A stretch of DNA of 64,000 bases from Pseudomonas sp. B20(2017) (GTDB lineage: Bacteria; Pseudomonadota; Gammaproteobacteria; Pseudomonadales; Pseudomonadaceae), in NCBI RefSeq assembly GCF_002113125.1, contig NZ_NEJP01000013.1:124001-188000 (forward strand), given 5' to 3'. Below, in pieces: positions 36,901 to 45,256 of the stretch (positions are counted from its first letter, which is position 1; the number at the start of each line of letters is the position of its first letter). The translations under genes and the position numbers were made by a program. A model generated the notes under the pieces. The model was not told where the DNA came from. It searched no databases and was given only the letters and a program-made list of their open reading frames with translations.

Positions 36901-38206
36901 GCTACCGCTGGCGGCGATTGCCGAACCGCTGGCCCTGATGCCGGCCTCTGCTCATCAAGCCCTCGCTCATCTTGAGCGCGAGGGTTATGTGCTGCGCGGC
37001 CGGTTCACACCGGGATCGACCGTTGAAGAATGGTGCGAGCGGCATCTGCTGGCGCGAATTCACCGCTACACGGTCAAGCGTCTGCGCCGGGAAATCGAGC
37101 CGGTGGCGTTGCAGGATTTCATGCGGTTCCTGTTCGACTGGCAGCACTTGTCCCCGTCAACCCGCGGTCAGGGCAGCGCCGTGTTGCCAGCGATTGTCGG
37201 CCAGTTCGAAGGTTATCCGGCTGCCGCTTCGGCCTGGGACAGCGACCTCCTTCCCGCGCGGCTCAAAGATTATTCACCGAGCTGGCTGGACGATCTGTGC
37301 CGCAGCGGAAAGCTGGTATGGACACGCCTCAGCGCCCGGCAAAACATCAGCGGCACGGCATTGCGCAGCACCCCCATCGTGTTGCTGCCGCGCAGTCAGG
37401 TCGGCTTGTGGAGCGCGCTGGCCGAGCAGACGCCGGTCAGTGAGCTGTCGCCCAAAACCCGCAAGGTGTTCGACGCGCTGAGCCAGCACGGCGCGCTGTT
37501 TTTCGATGAGCTGATGCATGAAGCGCACCTGCTGCGCACCGAGCTGGAAATCGCCTTGCAGGAACTGGTCGGCGCCGGGCTGGTGAATGCCGACAGCTTT
37601 GCCGGATTGCGGGCGCTGATCACCCCGGCGAGCAAGCGCCAGCAGCGCAGCAGTCGACGCGGGCGCGGGGCGTTTGTCGGCGGCATGGACGATGCCGGGC
37701 GCTGGGCGTTACTGCGTCGCGGGCCGGTTGTGGAAAACCGTCAAACAGCGTCACCTGAAACTCTCGAACACATCGCCATGACCCTGTTACGCCGCTATGG
37801 CGTGGTGTTCTGGCGCCTGCTGGAACGCGAGGCCGATTGGCTGCCGAGCTGGCGCGAACTGCTGCGCACGTTCCATCGACTGGAAGCGCGGGGCGAGATA
37901 CGCGGCGGGCGCTTTGTCAGCGGTCTGGCCGGCGAGCAATTCGCCCTGCCAGAGGCGATTCCGTTACTGCGCGAAGTCCGCCGTCGCCCCCATGACGGCA
38001 GCCTGATCGCGGTGTGCGGCGTCGATCCGCTGAACCTTGCCGGCACCTTGTTACCGGGCGCGAAAGTGCCGGCGCTGGCGAGCAATCGACTGGTGTATCG
38101 CGACGGATTGCCGGTCGCTGCGGAGATCGCGGGCAAGCAGCAATTCTGGGTGGATCTGGATCAGGTTTCCATGGAGCAGGTGCGCAGCAAACTGATCCGG
38201 CATTGA
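33911..38206 (+). CDS. lhr: Large superfamily-2 helicase Lhr (full length)
   Basis: The roughly 1431-residue ATP-dependent helicase translocates 3'-5' on single-stranded DNA and has been tied to DNA repair. Motifs are I APTGSGKTLTAFLA, Ia YVSPLKALSND, II VDEIHAIAAGKRGSHL, III LSATQKP, V ATASLELGIDIGEVDLV, VI QRVGRSGHQ. The Lhr winged-helix/DEAD-associated part and a large C-terminal domain follow. Length matches gammaproteobacterial Lhr rather than the short Lhr-Core. ATG 33911 (MNLPLPKD) is the first start within conserved sequence. Confidence 0.93.
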   Translation: MNLPLPKDAALAGFHPAVSAWFSSTFPTVTAAQARAWPLIRQRRSTLIAAPTGSGKTLTAFLAVLDDLVHRGLETPDGLPDETLVVYVSPLKALSNDIRINLQNPLAGITEQLRQMDLPALEITTAVRIGDTPQKDRAAMRKSAPHILVTTPESLYVLLGSESGRKMLGTTRTVIVDEIHAIAAGKRGSHLALSLERLQALCPEPLTRIGLSATQKPIDAVARFLVGHERPCEIIDIGHARPRDLGIEVPPVPLSAVMANDVWELVYDRLAVLAREHRTTLIFVNTRRLAERLSRHLSERLGKHAVAAHHGSLAKEFRLDAEQRLKRGELQVLIATASLELGIDIGEVDLVCQIASPRSIAGFLQRVGRSGHQVGGTPKGRLFATTRDDLIECAALLDCVRRGELDTLHIPEAPLDVLAQQIIAEVSCQEWAEDDLLALFRRAEPYARLDEKHYQALLAMLAEGYNGRQGIRSAYLHRDAVSRTLRGRRGARLTAVTSGGTIPDNADYSVLLEPQGLNIGSVNEDFAVESIAGDVFQLGNASYRILRVETGKVRVEDAQGQPPTIPFWLGEAPGRSDELSAAVARLHAQLDQLLSASPGDLQPALDWLTDTLGLNLASAEQLVDYLARARLALGALPSRDTLLMERFFDESGGTQLIIHSPFGSRINRAWGLALRKRFCRTFNFELQAAASEDAIVLSLSTSHSFELDEVWRYLHSNSAEHILIQAVLDAPLFGVRWRWNAGVALALPRYTGGRKVAPQLQRMKSEDLIASVFPDQIACLENLAGEREIPEHPLVEQTLDDCLHEAMDSEGWLQLLRRMERGEVRLIARDLPAPSPLAAEILSARPYTFLDDAPLEERRTQAVLNRRWSDPQSTDDLGALDADAITAVREEAWPTPNSADEMHEALMSLACISDREVETNPQWRDWLNALAETGRACQLLIDPEHSLWLARERLTCLQALYPQAQSALPALPGFDETWAADDALIEVIRARLGAFGPLPLAAIAEPLALMPASAHQALAHLEREGYVLRGRFTPGSTVEEWCERHLLARIHRYTVKRLRREIEPVALQDFMRFLFDWQHLSPSTRGQGSAVLPAIVGQFEGYPAAASAWDSDLLPARLKDYSPSWLDDLCRSGKLVWTRLSARQNISGTALRSTPIVLLPRSQVGLWSALAEQTPVSELSPKTRKVFDALSQHGALFFDELMHEAHLLRTELEIALQELVGAGLVNADSFAGLRALITPASKRQQRSSRRGRGAFVGGMDDAGRWALLRRGPVVENRQTASPETLEHIAMTLLRRYGVVFWRLLEREADWLPSWRELLRTFHRLEARGEIRGGRFVSGLAGEQFALPEAIPLLREVRRRPHDGSLIAVCGVDPLNLAGTLLPGAKVPALASNRLVYRDGLPVAAEIAGKQQFWVDLDQVSMEQVRSKLIRH

Positions 38207-38223
38207 TGTAAACCGGTCTGGCC

Positions 38224-38331
38224 TCTTCGTCGGATCGCCGCCCGGACCAAGCCCGCTCCCACAGGGTTCTGTGTGATACCGAAATAGCAGCCGCACCACA
38301 AATCACTGTGGGAGCGGGCTTGCCCGCGAAG
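38224..38331. repeat. REP doublet with one decayed arm
   Basis: The right arm GTGGGAGCGGGCTTGCCCGC (38308 on) is intact; the left arm keeps only AAGCCCGCTCCCAC (38249-38262) and is scrambled beyond. It lies between converging lhr and the MscS gene. Confidence 0.85.
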
Positions 38332-38358
38332 GGGCCGGCACAAGCACCACAAGACCTC

Positions 38359-40464
38359 CTATTGAGTCGGCGATTGCTCCGGCAACACCACCGACGAATG
38401 CGCCGGCGCCACCTCTTCTTCCTTTCGCTTGGGCAACAAAACCTGCTGTGGATAAGTTTGCGCGAAATGCACCCACGGGCTGTTATCCACAAGCTTCTTC
38501 AGACGCTGGTTGAACGCGCGGCTCACCGCATATTGCCCGCCCGAGACCGTACGGAATTGCGCGGTCAGGACCACGCCGTTCAAGTCCATCTTGTCCACGC
38601 CGAACACGTCCAGCGGCCCTTGCAGGTTGTACTTGAGGAACGGGTCTTCGCGAATCGAATCCCCCGCCTCGCGGATCAGCTCGATGGCCTTGTCGACATC
38701 GGTGTCGTAGGTGAACTGGACAGAGAAAAACGCGAACGCAAACTGCCGCGATTGATTGGTCACAGCCTTGATCTGGCCGAACGGCACCGAATGCACGAAG
38801 CCCTTGCCGTCGCGCAGGCGCAGGGTGCGAATGGTCAGGCCTTCGACCGTGCCGGCATGCCCGGAATCGAGCACCACCCAATCGCCGATCGACAGGGTGT
38901 CTTCGATGATGATGAACAGCCCGGTGATCACGTCCTGCACCAGTTGCTGCGAGCCGAAACCGATGGCCAGACCGACCACCCCGGCACCGGCCAGCAGCGG
39001 CGCGACGTTGATCCCGAGATTGGCCATGGTGGTGATCGCGCAGATCACCACCAGGACGATTTTGATCGCGTTGCGCAGCAGCGGAAGGATGGTTTTCACC
39101 CGGGTGCTGGGCTGGCGCGCCGAGCGCTTGCTGACCGGTGGTTTCAGCGCTTCCTGAATCGCCGTGTCGAGCACCACCCACAGCAGCCACGTCACGAGGA
39201 AGATCAGGCCGATGCTGCTCAGGGCATTGCTGATCGCCCGACCAACCGTGCTGCTCTGCGCGAAGTCGAGCAGCGACACACCCCAGATCCGACCGAGAAT
39301 GTCGATGAATACAATCGCGATGACGATCCGCAGCAAGGCGTGCAACAGGCTGAGAAAGCGTTCCTTGTAGGCGCTGCTACGCTGGATCGCCTCGGCCTTG
39401 CGCGACTTGAACAGATGCTGGAGGACGGTGCTGAGAAACACCGTCCCGATCAACAGCACGGTGGTGAACAACGCGCAGCGCAGGGCTTTCTGGTTGTCCT
39501 CGCCGATGCCGATCAGATTGACCGCCGAGACCAGCACCATCAGCACGATCGGCCAGTACCAGAGCCCGGAAAAAATCCGCAGTGACTCCTGCAGCGACGG
39601 CTGCTTCAGACGTTGAACCAGCGACCGGTTGCGGATCAGGTGCGCTACCGGCCGACGCAGGCGAATCACCAGCAGACCAAAGATGATCGACGCCAGCAGC
39701 CCGGTGAACACCGCGATGCTGCTGGTGATGTTGCCGCCCAGTTGCCGGGCGATCTGCGGGCTGGTCAGGGCGTCACTCAACGCGGCGAGAAAGCCGATCA
39801 TGAATAGCGGTTTCGGGCAGTAGTCGCGGATGATCTGCACGGCGCGGCGCTTGTGGCCGACGTTGAACATCACCACCACGCACAACAGCATCGACGTGGA
39901 AAATATCCCGCTGCTGGTGGCGTAGGCAAAACACAGCGCCAGCGCGCGACCGACCGAGGCCGACAGAAAATGGCTGACGTACAGGGTCAGCGGCAGGCAG
40001 ATCAGCGCGGGCAGCGTGTAGGGCAACAGGTAACCGAGCAGGTCCTGACTGCGCTGGCGGGTGCGCAGCCAGCGCCCCTCCCGCAGACGTTTGCCCAGCA
40101 CGCTGCCGAGCACCGTCAACACGGCAAAGGTGCCCAGCCACACGCCGGAGAGCATCAGTAAATCCCCCGCCACGCTCCAGCCGGAGCGGTTCGAGGGTTG
40201 GTTGACCAGCCTGTCGACTTCATCCGCCGCCCGGTCGGCACGCAGGCGCCAGGCGTCGACCAGATGCTCGTTGAGATCGAGTTTGTCCTGTACGTCGTCG
40301 ATGCTGGAACTGATGGCGCCGAGCAGTCCGCCCTGCACGATCGGTTCCGGTTTGGCCGGCTCTTCACTGGCCGCCGGAACGCCCGGCAGGCTGGCGGCTT
40401 GCACTGCATTGCCGCCGAACAACAGCAATGCCCCCAATAGAATCGCGATCCTGAACCTGGTCAA
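38359..40464 (-). CDS. Large MscS-family mechanosensitive channel
   Basis: The product is about 701 residues. A signal peptide and periplasmic part are followed by about ten membrane helices, then the MscS core: pore helix with AGVVGLAIGFGSQQLVQDVI, the beta domain (FIIIEDTLSIGDWVVLDSG, VEGLTIRTLRLRDGKGFVHS) and a C-terminal alpha/beta cage. It resembles E. coli YbiO in size. No ATG is suitably placed; TTG 40464 has AGGGAG 9 bases upstream and opens the signal peptide (TRFRIAILLGALLLFGG). The frame is open to 40551. Confidence 0.87.
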   Translation of the reverse strand: MTRFRIAILLGALLLFGGNAVQAASLPGVPAASEEPAKPEPIVQGGLLGAISSSIDDVQDKLDLNEHLVDAWRLRADRAADEVDRLVNQPSNRSGWSVAGDLLMLSGVWLGTFAVLTVLGSVLGKRLREGRWLRTRQRSQDLLGYLLPYTLPALICLPLTLYVSHFLSASVGRALALCFAYATSSGIFSTSMLLCVVVMFNVGHKRRAVQIIRDYCPKPLFMIGFLAALSDALTSPQIARQLGGNITSSIAVFTGLLASIIFGLLVIRLRRPVAHLIRNRSLVQRLKQPSLQESLRIFSGLWYWPIVLMVLVSAVNLIGIGEDNQKALRCALFTTVLLIGTVFLSTVLQHLFKSRKAEAIQRSSAYKERFLSLLHALLRIVIAIVFIDILGRIWGVSLLDFAQSSTVGRAISNALSSIGLIFLVTWLLWVVLDTAIQEALKPPVSKRSARQPSTRVKTILPLLRNAIKIVLVVICAITTMANLGINVAPLLAGAGVVGLAIGFGSQQLVQDVITGLFIIIEDTLSIGDWVVLDSGHAGTVEGLTIRTLRLRDGKGFVHSVPFGQIKAVTNQSRQFAFAFFSVQFTYDTDVDKAIELIREAGDSIREDPFLKYNLQGPLDVFGVDKMDLNGVVLTAQFRTVSGGQYAVSRAFNQRLKKLVDNSPWVHFAQTYPQQVLLPKRKEEEVAPAHSSVVLPEQSPTQ

Positions 40465-40596
40465 AACGCAGAGCTCCCTTGGTTGAACCTGTAAGGAACT
40501 GATCGGTTTTGGCCCGGCAAAGTTCAAGAGCGCCCTTTTGATTGCTCCCACGCTCCACCCCCTCGTTGATCGTTCCCATGCTTCCCCTCCCCCTCA

Positions 40597-40707
40597 CTGA
40601 TCGTTCCCACGCTCTGCGTGGGAATGCCTCCCTGGACGCTCTGCGTCCGCTCTTCGAGACGCGGAGCGTCTCTGGCTGCATTCCCACGCGGAGCGTGGGA
40701 ACGATCA
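40597..40707. repeat. Nested palindromic repeat cluster (GTTCCCACGCTCTGCGTGGGAA family)
   Basis: The element has three nested dyads: GTTCCCACGC / GCGTGGGAAC at the two ends, GGACGCTCTGCGTCC inside the left half, and GACGCGGAGCGTC inside the right half. A partial extra copy GATCGTTCCCATGC precedes it at 40568. This type is common in fluorescent pseudomonads. With 40719-40743 it fills the 358-base gap 40465-40822. Confidence 0.85.
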
Positions 40708-40718
40708 CCTCAAGGGGG

Positions 40719-40743
40719 GATATTTGCGTGGCACGCAAATATC
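40719..40743. other. Perfect 11-bp inverted repeat with 3-base loop
   Basis: GATATTTGCGT (40719-40729) and ACGCAAATATC (40733-40743) pair perfectly over GGC. It lies 79 bases before the MFS start. It could be an operator or a transcript hairpin; it has no adjoining T-run. Confidence 0.6.
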
Positions 40744-40822
40744 AAATGCCACTCCTTGTATTTTTCCACCCCCACCAAACCCCGACACTGCGCTCCATTC
40801 AATCCCCCACCGGAGTGCCGTC

Positions 40823-42034
40823 ATGCCCATTGCCCTGCTCGCGCTGACTCTCAGCGCCTTCGCCATCGGGACGACCGAGTTCGTCATCGTTGGCCTGCTT
40901 CCCACCATCGGCGCCGATCTCGGCGTCAGTCTGCCGTCCGCCGGTCTGCTGGTCAGTCTCTACGCTCTGGGCGTAGCCATCGGTGCGCCGGTGCTGACCG
41001 CCCTCACCGGCAAAGTCCCGCGCAAACTGTTGCTGCTGTCGCTGATGGTGCTGTTCACCCTCGGCAATCTGCTGGCCTGGCTGGCGCCGAGTTATGAATC
41101 GCTGGTGCTGGCGCGGATCGTCACCGGTCTGGCCCACGGCGTGTTCTTTTCCATCGGCTCGACCATCGCCACCAGCCTGGTGCCCAAGGAAAAAGCCGCC
41201 AGTGCAATTGCGATCATGTTTACCGGCCTGACCGTGGCGCTGGTCACCGGCGTGCCGCTGGGCACGTTCATCGGTCAGCATTTCGGCTGGCGTGAAACCT
41301 TCCTCGCGGTATCGGCACTCGGCGTCATCGCGTTCATTGGCAGCCTGCTGTATGTGCCGAACAACATTGCCCACAGCAAACCGGCCTCGCTGTTGCAGCA
41401 ATTGCAGGTGCTCAAGCAACCGCGCCTGTTGCTGGTGTACGCCATGACGGCAATCGGTTACGGCGGCTCGTTCATCGCCTTCACGTTCCTGGCGCCGATC
41501 CTTCAGGACATCTCCGGTTTCAGCGCCAGCACCGTCAGCCTGGTGTTGCTGGTGTATGGCGTGTCGGTGGCCGTCGGCAACATCTGGGGCGGCAAACTGG
41601 CGGACAAACGCGGGCCGATCAGCGCGCTGAAAATAATCTTTGCCCTGCTCGCCGCCGTGTTGTTCGTACTTACCTTCACCGCTGGCAACCCATGGCTGGC
41701 ACTGGCCACCGTGCTGGTATGGGGTGCAGTCGCCTTCGGCAACGTGCCGGGCTTGCAGGTGTATGTGGTGCGTCAGGCTGAACATCACACACCGCACGCC
41801 GTGGACGTGGCCTCGGGCCTGAACATTGCCGCGTTCAACCTCGGGATTGCCGGCGGTGCGTGGGGTGGCGGCCTGATCGTCGAGCACATCGGCCTGATTC
41901 ACACTGCATGGATCGGCGGGTTGGTGGTGCTGGTGGCGCTGGCCCTGACCGCCTGGAGCGGTCGCCTCGATCGGCTGGGCCCGGTGTACGCCGAACCCGC
42001 CGAAGGCTCGACCCGGATCGTCACCGGGCACTGA
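40823..42034 (+). CDS. MFS transporter, DHA1/AraJ-YdhP type exporter
   Basis: The 403-residue protein has twelve membrane segments and begins MPIALLALTLSAFAIGTTEF, the hallmark of the AraJ/YdhP/SotB group, with FVIVGLLPTIGADLGVSLP and the loop 2-3 motif GKVPRKLLLL. These proton-driven exporters move sugars, arabinose derivatives or drugs; the substrate is not inferable here. ATG 40823 follows CCGGAG. Confidence 0.9.
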   Translation: MPIALLALTLSAFAIGTTEFVIVGLLPTIGADLGVSLPSAGLLVSLYALGVAIGAPVLTALTGKVPRKLLLLSLMVLFTLGNLLAWLAPSYESLVLARIVTGLAHGVFFSIGSTIATSLVPKEKAASAIAIMFTGLTVALVTGVPLGTFIGQHFGWRETFLAVSALGVIAFIGSLLYVPNNIAHSKPASLLQQLQVLKQPRLLLVYAMTAIGYGGSFIAFTFLAPILQDISGFSASTVSLVLLVYGVSVAVGNIWGGKLADKRGPISALKIIFALLAAVLFVLTFTAGNPWLALATVLVWGAVAFGNVPGLQVYVVRQAEHHTPHAVDVASGLNIAAFNLGIAGGAWGGGLIVEHIGLIHTAWIGGLVVLVALALTAWSGRLDRLGPVYAEPAEGSTRIVTGH

Positions 42035-42050
42035 TCCGCAAGATGCCCCT

Positions 42051-42138
42051 GTGGGAGCGAGCCTGCTCGCGATTGCGGCAGCACATTCAAAAATTGATGT
42101 GCCTGACACTCCGCTATCGCGAACAGGCTCGCTCCCAC
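42051..42138. repeat. REP doublet after the MFS gene
   Basis: GTGGGAGCGAGCCTGCTCGC (42051) faces an inverted arm that ends at 42138 and carries one substitution (TATCGCGAACAGGCTCGC). Confidence 0.9.
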
Positions 42139-42252
42139 ATTTCTATGATGCTGCCGCACAAATACCGTCCGTAATCCCGTCGAAACTTTCCCGAACCGCC
42201 CACAGTCATCCACAGACAGAGGCCGTATGGGGACTTTCGACGGGAGGGCGGC

Positions 42253-43179
42253 ATGGCAACGATTCATATCGGTATTTCAGGCTGGCGTTACGCTCCGTGG
42301 CGCGGGGACTTTTACCCGAAGGGGCTGGCGCAGAAACGCGAATTGCAGTTCGCCTCACGGGCGGTCAACAGCATCGAAATCAACGGATCGTTCTACGCCC
42401 TGCAACGGCCGGAACGCTACGCCCAGTGGTACGCCGAAACGCCGGATGACTTCGTGTTCAGCATCAAGGCGCCGCGCTTCATCACCCACATCCGCCGCCT
42501 GCGCGATATCGAAAAACCCCTGGCCAACTTCTTCGCCTCCGGGGTGCTGGAACTGAAGGAAAAACTCGGCCCGGTCCTCTGGCAATTCCCGCCCAACTTC
42601 ACTTTCGATCCTGAGCGTTTCGAAGCCTTTCTCGAACAGTTGCCCCACGACACCCAGGCCGCCGCCGACCTCGCTCGCCAGCACGATTCACACCTGCACG
42701 GCCACGCGAGCATGAAGGCCTACGGCAAAAAACCACTGCGCCATGCCGTGGAAATCCGCAACGACAGTTTCATCGACCCCGACTTCGTGCGCTTGCTCAA
42801 ACGCTACAACACCGCGCTGGTGATCGCCGACACCGCCGGGAAATGGCCATACCGCGAAGACCTCACCAGCGATTTCGTCTACCTGCGCCTGCACGGTGCC
42901 GAGAAGCTTTACGCCAGCGGTTACACCGACGCCGCGCTGCAACGCTGGGCCGAGCGGATCGACGCCTGGCACCATGGCCGGCAACCGGGCGACGCCCATT
43001 TGATCGCGCCGCGCCTGAAGCCTCGGGCGCGTAAGTCCCGCGAGGTTTTCTGCTACTTCGACAACGACATCAAGGTTCGCGCGCCCTTCGATGCCCGCAG
43101 CCTGTTGCAGCTTTTCGATCTGGATAAAACCCTCGAAACAGTACCCGGTGAACCGGTTGCCGAAGGGGTACTCGCATGA
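42253..43179 (+). CDS. DUF72 (YecE-like) protein
   Basis: The 308-residue TIM-barrel-like DUF72 protein has TIHIGISGWRYAPWRGDFYP, the family opening, then INGSFYALQRPERYAQWYAE, GPVLWQFPPNFTFDPER and AVEIRNDSFIDPDF. The biochemical role of DUF72 is not settled. The ribosome site is GGGAGG. It overlaps the next gene by 4 bases, making it the first gene of a four-gene unit with ybhP, clsB and ybhN. Confidence 0.9.
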   Translation: MATIHIGISGWRYAPWRGDFYPKGLAQKRELQFASRAVNSIEINGSFYALQRPERYAQWYAETPDDFVFSIKAPRFITHIRRLRDIEKPLANFFASGVLELKEKLGPVLWQFPPNFTFDPERFEAFLEQLPHDTQAAADLARQHDSHLHGHASMKAYGKKPLRHAVEIRNDSFIDPDFVRLLKRYNTALVIADTAGKWPYREDLTSDFVYLRLHGAEKLYASGYTDAALQRWAERIDAWHHGRQPGDAHLIAPRLKPRARKSREVFCYFDNDIKVRAPFDARSLLQLFDLDKTLETVPGEPVAEGVLA

Positions 43180-43973
43180 GCATTCCCGAGCCGGTCGGCT
43201 TCACCGACGAGCAAGCAGCAGTCACCACCACGGTGCGCCGCTTCACCGTGCTGACGGTCAACACTCACAAGGGCTTCACCGCACTGAACCGGCGTTTCAT
43301 CCTGCCGGAATTGCGCGAAGCGGTGCGCAGCGTGTCCGCCGATGTGGTGTTTCTGCAGGAAGTCCACGGCACCCACGAGCACCATCCCAAACGCTACAAC
43401 AACTGGCCGACAATGCCGCAGTACGAGTTCCTCGCCGACAGCCTCTGGCCGCAGTTCGCCTACGGGCGAAATGCGGTGTACCCGGACGGCGATCACGGCA
43501 ATGCGTTGCTGTCGAAATTCCAGATCGTGCGCCACGACAATCTCGATGTGTCGATCAGCGGCCACGAAAACCGCGGCCTGTTGCACTGCGTGCTGCGTCT
43601 GCCGGAAGACGACCGTGAAGTTCACGCGATCTGCGTCCATCTGGGCCTGCGCGAAAGCCATCGCAACGACCAACTGGGCTTGCTGCGAGAACGCCTTTCC
43701 GAGCTGCCCGGTGATGCGCCGGTGATCGTCGCCGGCGATTTCAACGACTGGCGCCAGCGCGCCGATACCTTGCTTGAACCCTGTGGCCTGCGTGAAGTGT
43801 TTGCGGCGCATCACGGCAAACCGGCGCGCAGTTTTCCCGCGCGCATGCCGCTGCTTCGCCTGGACCGGATCTACGTGCGCAACCTCAAGGCCAGTCAGCC
43901 CAAAGTGCTGGCGAACCGTCCCTGGTCACACCTTTCCGACCACGCGCCGCTGTCGGTGGAGATAGAACTATGA
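43176..43973 (+). CDS. ybhP: YbhP-like endonuclease/exonuclease/phosphatase-family protein
   Basis: The 265-residue DNase-I-fold hydrolase shows LTVNTHKGFTALNRRFILPE, VVFLQEVHGTHEHH with the metal Glu, the VIVAGDFNDWRQR core and the terminal WSHLSDHAPLSVEIE with the catalytic Asp-His. In E. coli ybhP is likewise directly upstream of clsB and ybhN; a phosphodiester hydrolase acting on a lipid or its head group would fit but is unproven. Confidence 0.92.
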   Translation: MSIPEPVGFTDEQAAVTTTVRRFTVLTVNTHKGFTALNRRFILPELREAVRSVSADVVFLQEVHGTHEHHPKRYNNWPTMPQYEFLADSLWPQFAYGRNAVYPDGDHGNALLSKFQIVRHDNLDVSISGHENRGLLHCVLRLPEDDREVHAICVHLGLRESHRNDQLGLLRERLSELPGDAPVIVAGDFNDWRQRADTLLEPCGLREVFAAHHGKPARSFPARMPLLRLDRIYVRNLKASQPKVLANRPWSHLSDHAPLSVEIEL

Positions 43974-45256
43974 GCAGTGCACCGTTGGAGAAATCCGCCG
44001 TGGAGCCGGTCAGCATCACCCCGCCCGTGCGCGAGCCGGGCACCGTCGATGTCGAGTATCGCTGGCAGGGCAACAACCGGCTCGAGCTGCTGGAAAACGG
44101 CGAGGAATATTTTCCCCGGGTGTTCGAAGCGATGCGCGCGGCGAAATGCGAAATCCTGCTGGAGACCTTCATCGTCTTCGAAGACAAGGTCGGCAAGGAA
44201 TTGCAGGAGATTCTGATCGATGCCGCCCGGCGTGGCGTGCGCACCACCGTCAGCCTCGACGGCTTTGGTTGCGGTGAGTTGAACACCGGTTATCTGACCG
44301 CGTTGAGCGATGCCGGCGTCCACCTGCAGATCTTCGATCCGGCCCCCAAGCATCTGGGTATTCGCACCAACTGGTTCCGGCGGTTGCATCGCAAGATCGT
44401 GGTGGTCGACGGGTTGATTGCGTTCATCGGCGGGATCAATTTTTCCGGCGATCACCTGGCCGATTTCGGCCCCGAAGCGAAGCAGGATTACTCGGTGGAA
44501 ATTCAGGGCCCGGCGGTGGCCGACATCCATCATTTCGCCTTGCTGCAAAGCGGCCGTCCGGGACGGGCGAGGTTCTGGTGGCAACGCCGTCGACAGCGGC
44601 GCGCCGAGATGGCATTCGATGATCACGACGGTCAGGTGCGTCTGGTGTTCCGCGACAACGACCGCCACCCCACCGATATCGAAGACGTCTATCTGCAGGT
44701 GCTGCGCCGCGCCCAACGGCGGGTGGTGATCGCCAACGCCTACTTCTTTCCCGGTTATCGCCTGCTGCGCGAGATCCGCAACGCGGCCCGGCGCGGGGTC
44801 GAGGTGCGGCTGATTCTGCAGGGGCAGCCGGACATGCTGGTGGCCAAACTCGCCGCGCGCATGACCTACGACTACCTGCTCAAGGCCGGGGTGCAGATTC
44901 ACGAATATTGCGAGCGGCCGCTGCACGGCAAAGTGGCGCTGGTGGACGAGGAATGGAGCACCGTCGGTTCGAGCAATCTCGACCCGCTGAGCCTGTCGCT
45001 GAACCTGGAAGCCAACGTGCTGATTCGCGACCGAGCCTTCAATCGTCTGCTGTTCGAACGTCTCGAAGACCTCAGCCACAACCACTGCAAGGCGATGGAC
45101 GCCGCGAAGTCGCCGCGCGGGCGGATCTGGCACATGACCGTGGGCTTTCTGGTGTTTCACTTCCTGCGGCATTTCCCGGCGATGGCTGGCTGGTTGCCGG
45201 CGCACAAGCCACGGCTCAAACCCTTCACCCATGCTGCCGGGAGCGATCCGTCATGA
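43970..45256 (+). CDS. clsB: Cardiolipin synthase B
   Basis: The 428-residue phospholipase-D-superfamily synthase has both HKD motifs intact: HRKIVVVDGLIAFIGGINFS and HGKVALVDEEWSTVGSSNLD. Unlike ClsA it has no N-terminal membrane hairpin; its C-terminal tail contains one hydrophobic stretch (MTVGFLVFHFLRHFPAMAGW). It makes cardiolipin by condensing phosphatidylglycerol with another lipid. Overlaps of 4 bases exist at both ends. Confidence 0.94.
   Translation: MSSAPLEKSAVEPVSITPPVREPGTVDVEYRWQGNNRLELLENGEEYFPRVFEAMRAAKCEILLETFIVFEDKVGKELQEILIDAARRGVRTTVSLDGFGCGELNTGYLTALSDAGVHLQIFDPAPKHLGIRTNWFRRLHRKIVVVDGLIAFIGGINFSGDHLADFGPEAKQDYSVEIQGPAVADIHHFALLQSGRPGRARFWWQRRRQRRAEMAFDDHDGQVRLVFRDNDRHPTDIEDVYLQVLRRAQRRVVIANAYFFPGYRLLREIRNAARRGVEVRLILQGQPDMLVAKLAARMTYDYLLKAGVQIHEYCERPLHGKVALVDEEWSTVGSSNLDPLSLSLNLEANVLIRDRAFNRLLFERLEDLSHNHCKAMDAAKSPRGRIWHMTVGFLVFHFLRHFPAMAGWLPAHKPRLKPFTHAAGSDPS

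Noticed and set aside
40597..40707. CRISPR-like repeats
   Set aside because: The repeated words are palindromic arms of one element, not direct repeats with unique spacers; no cas genes are near.
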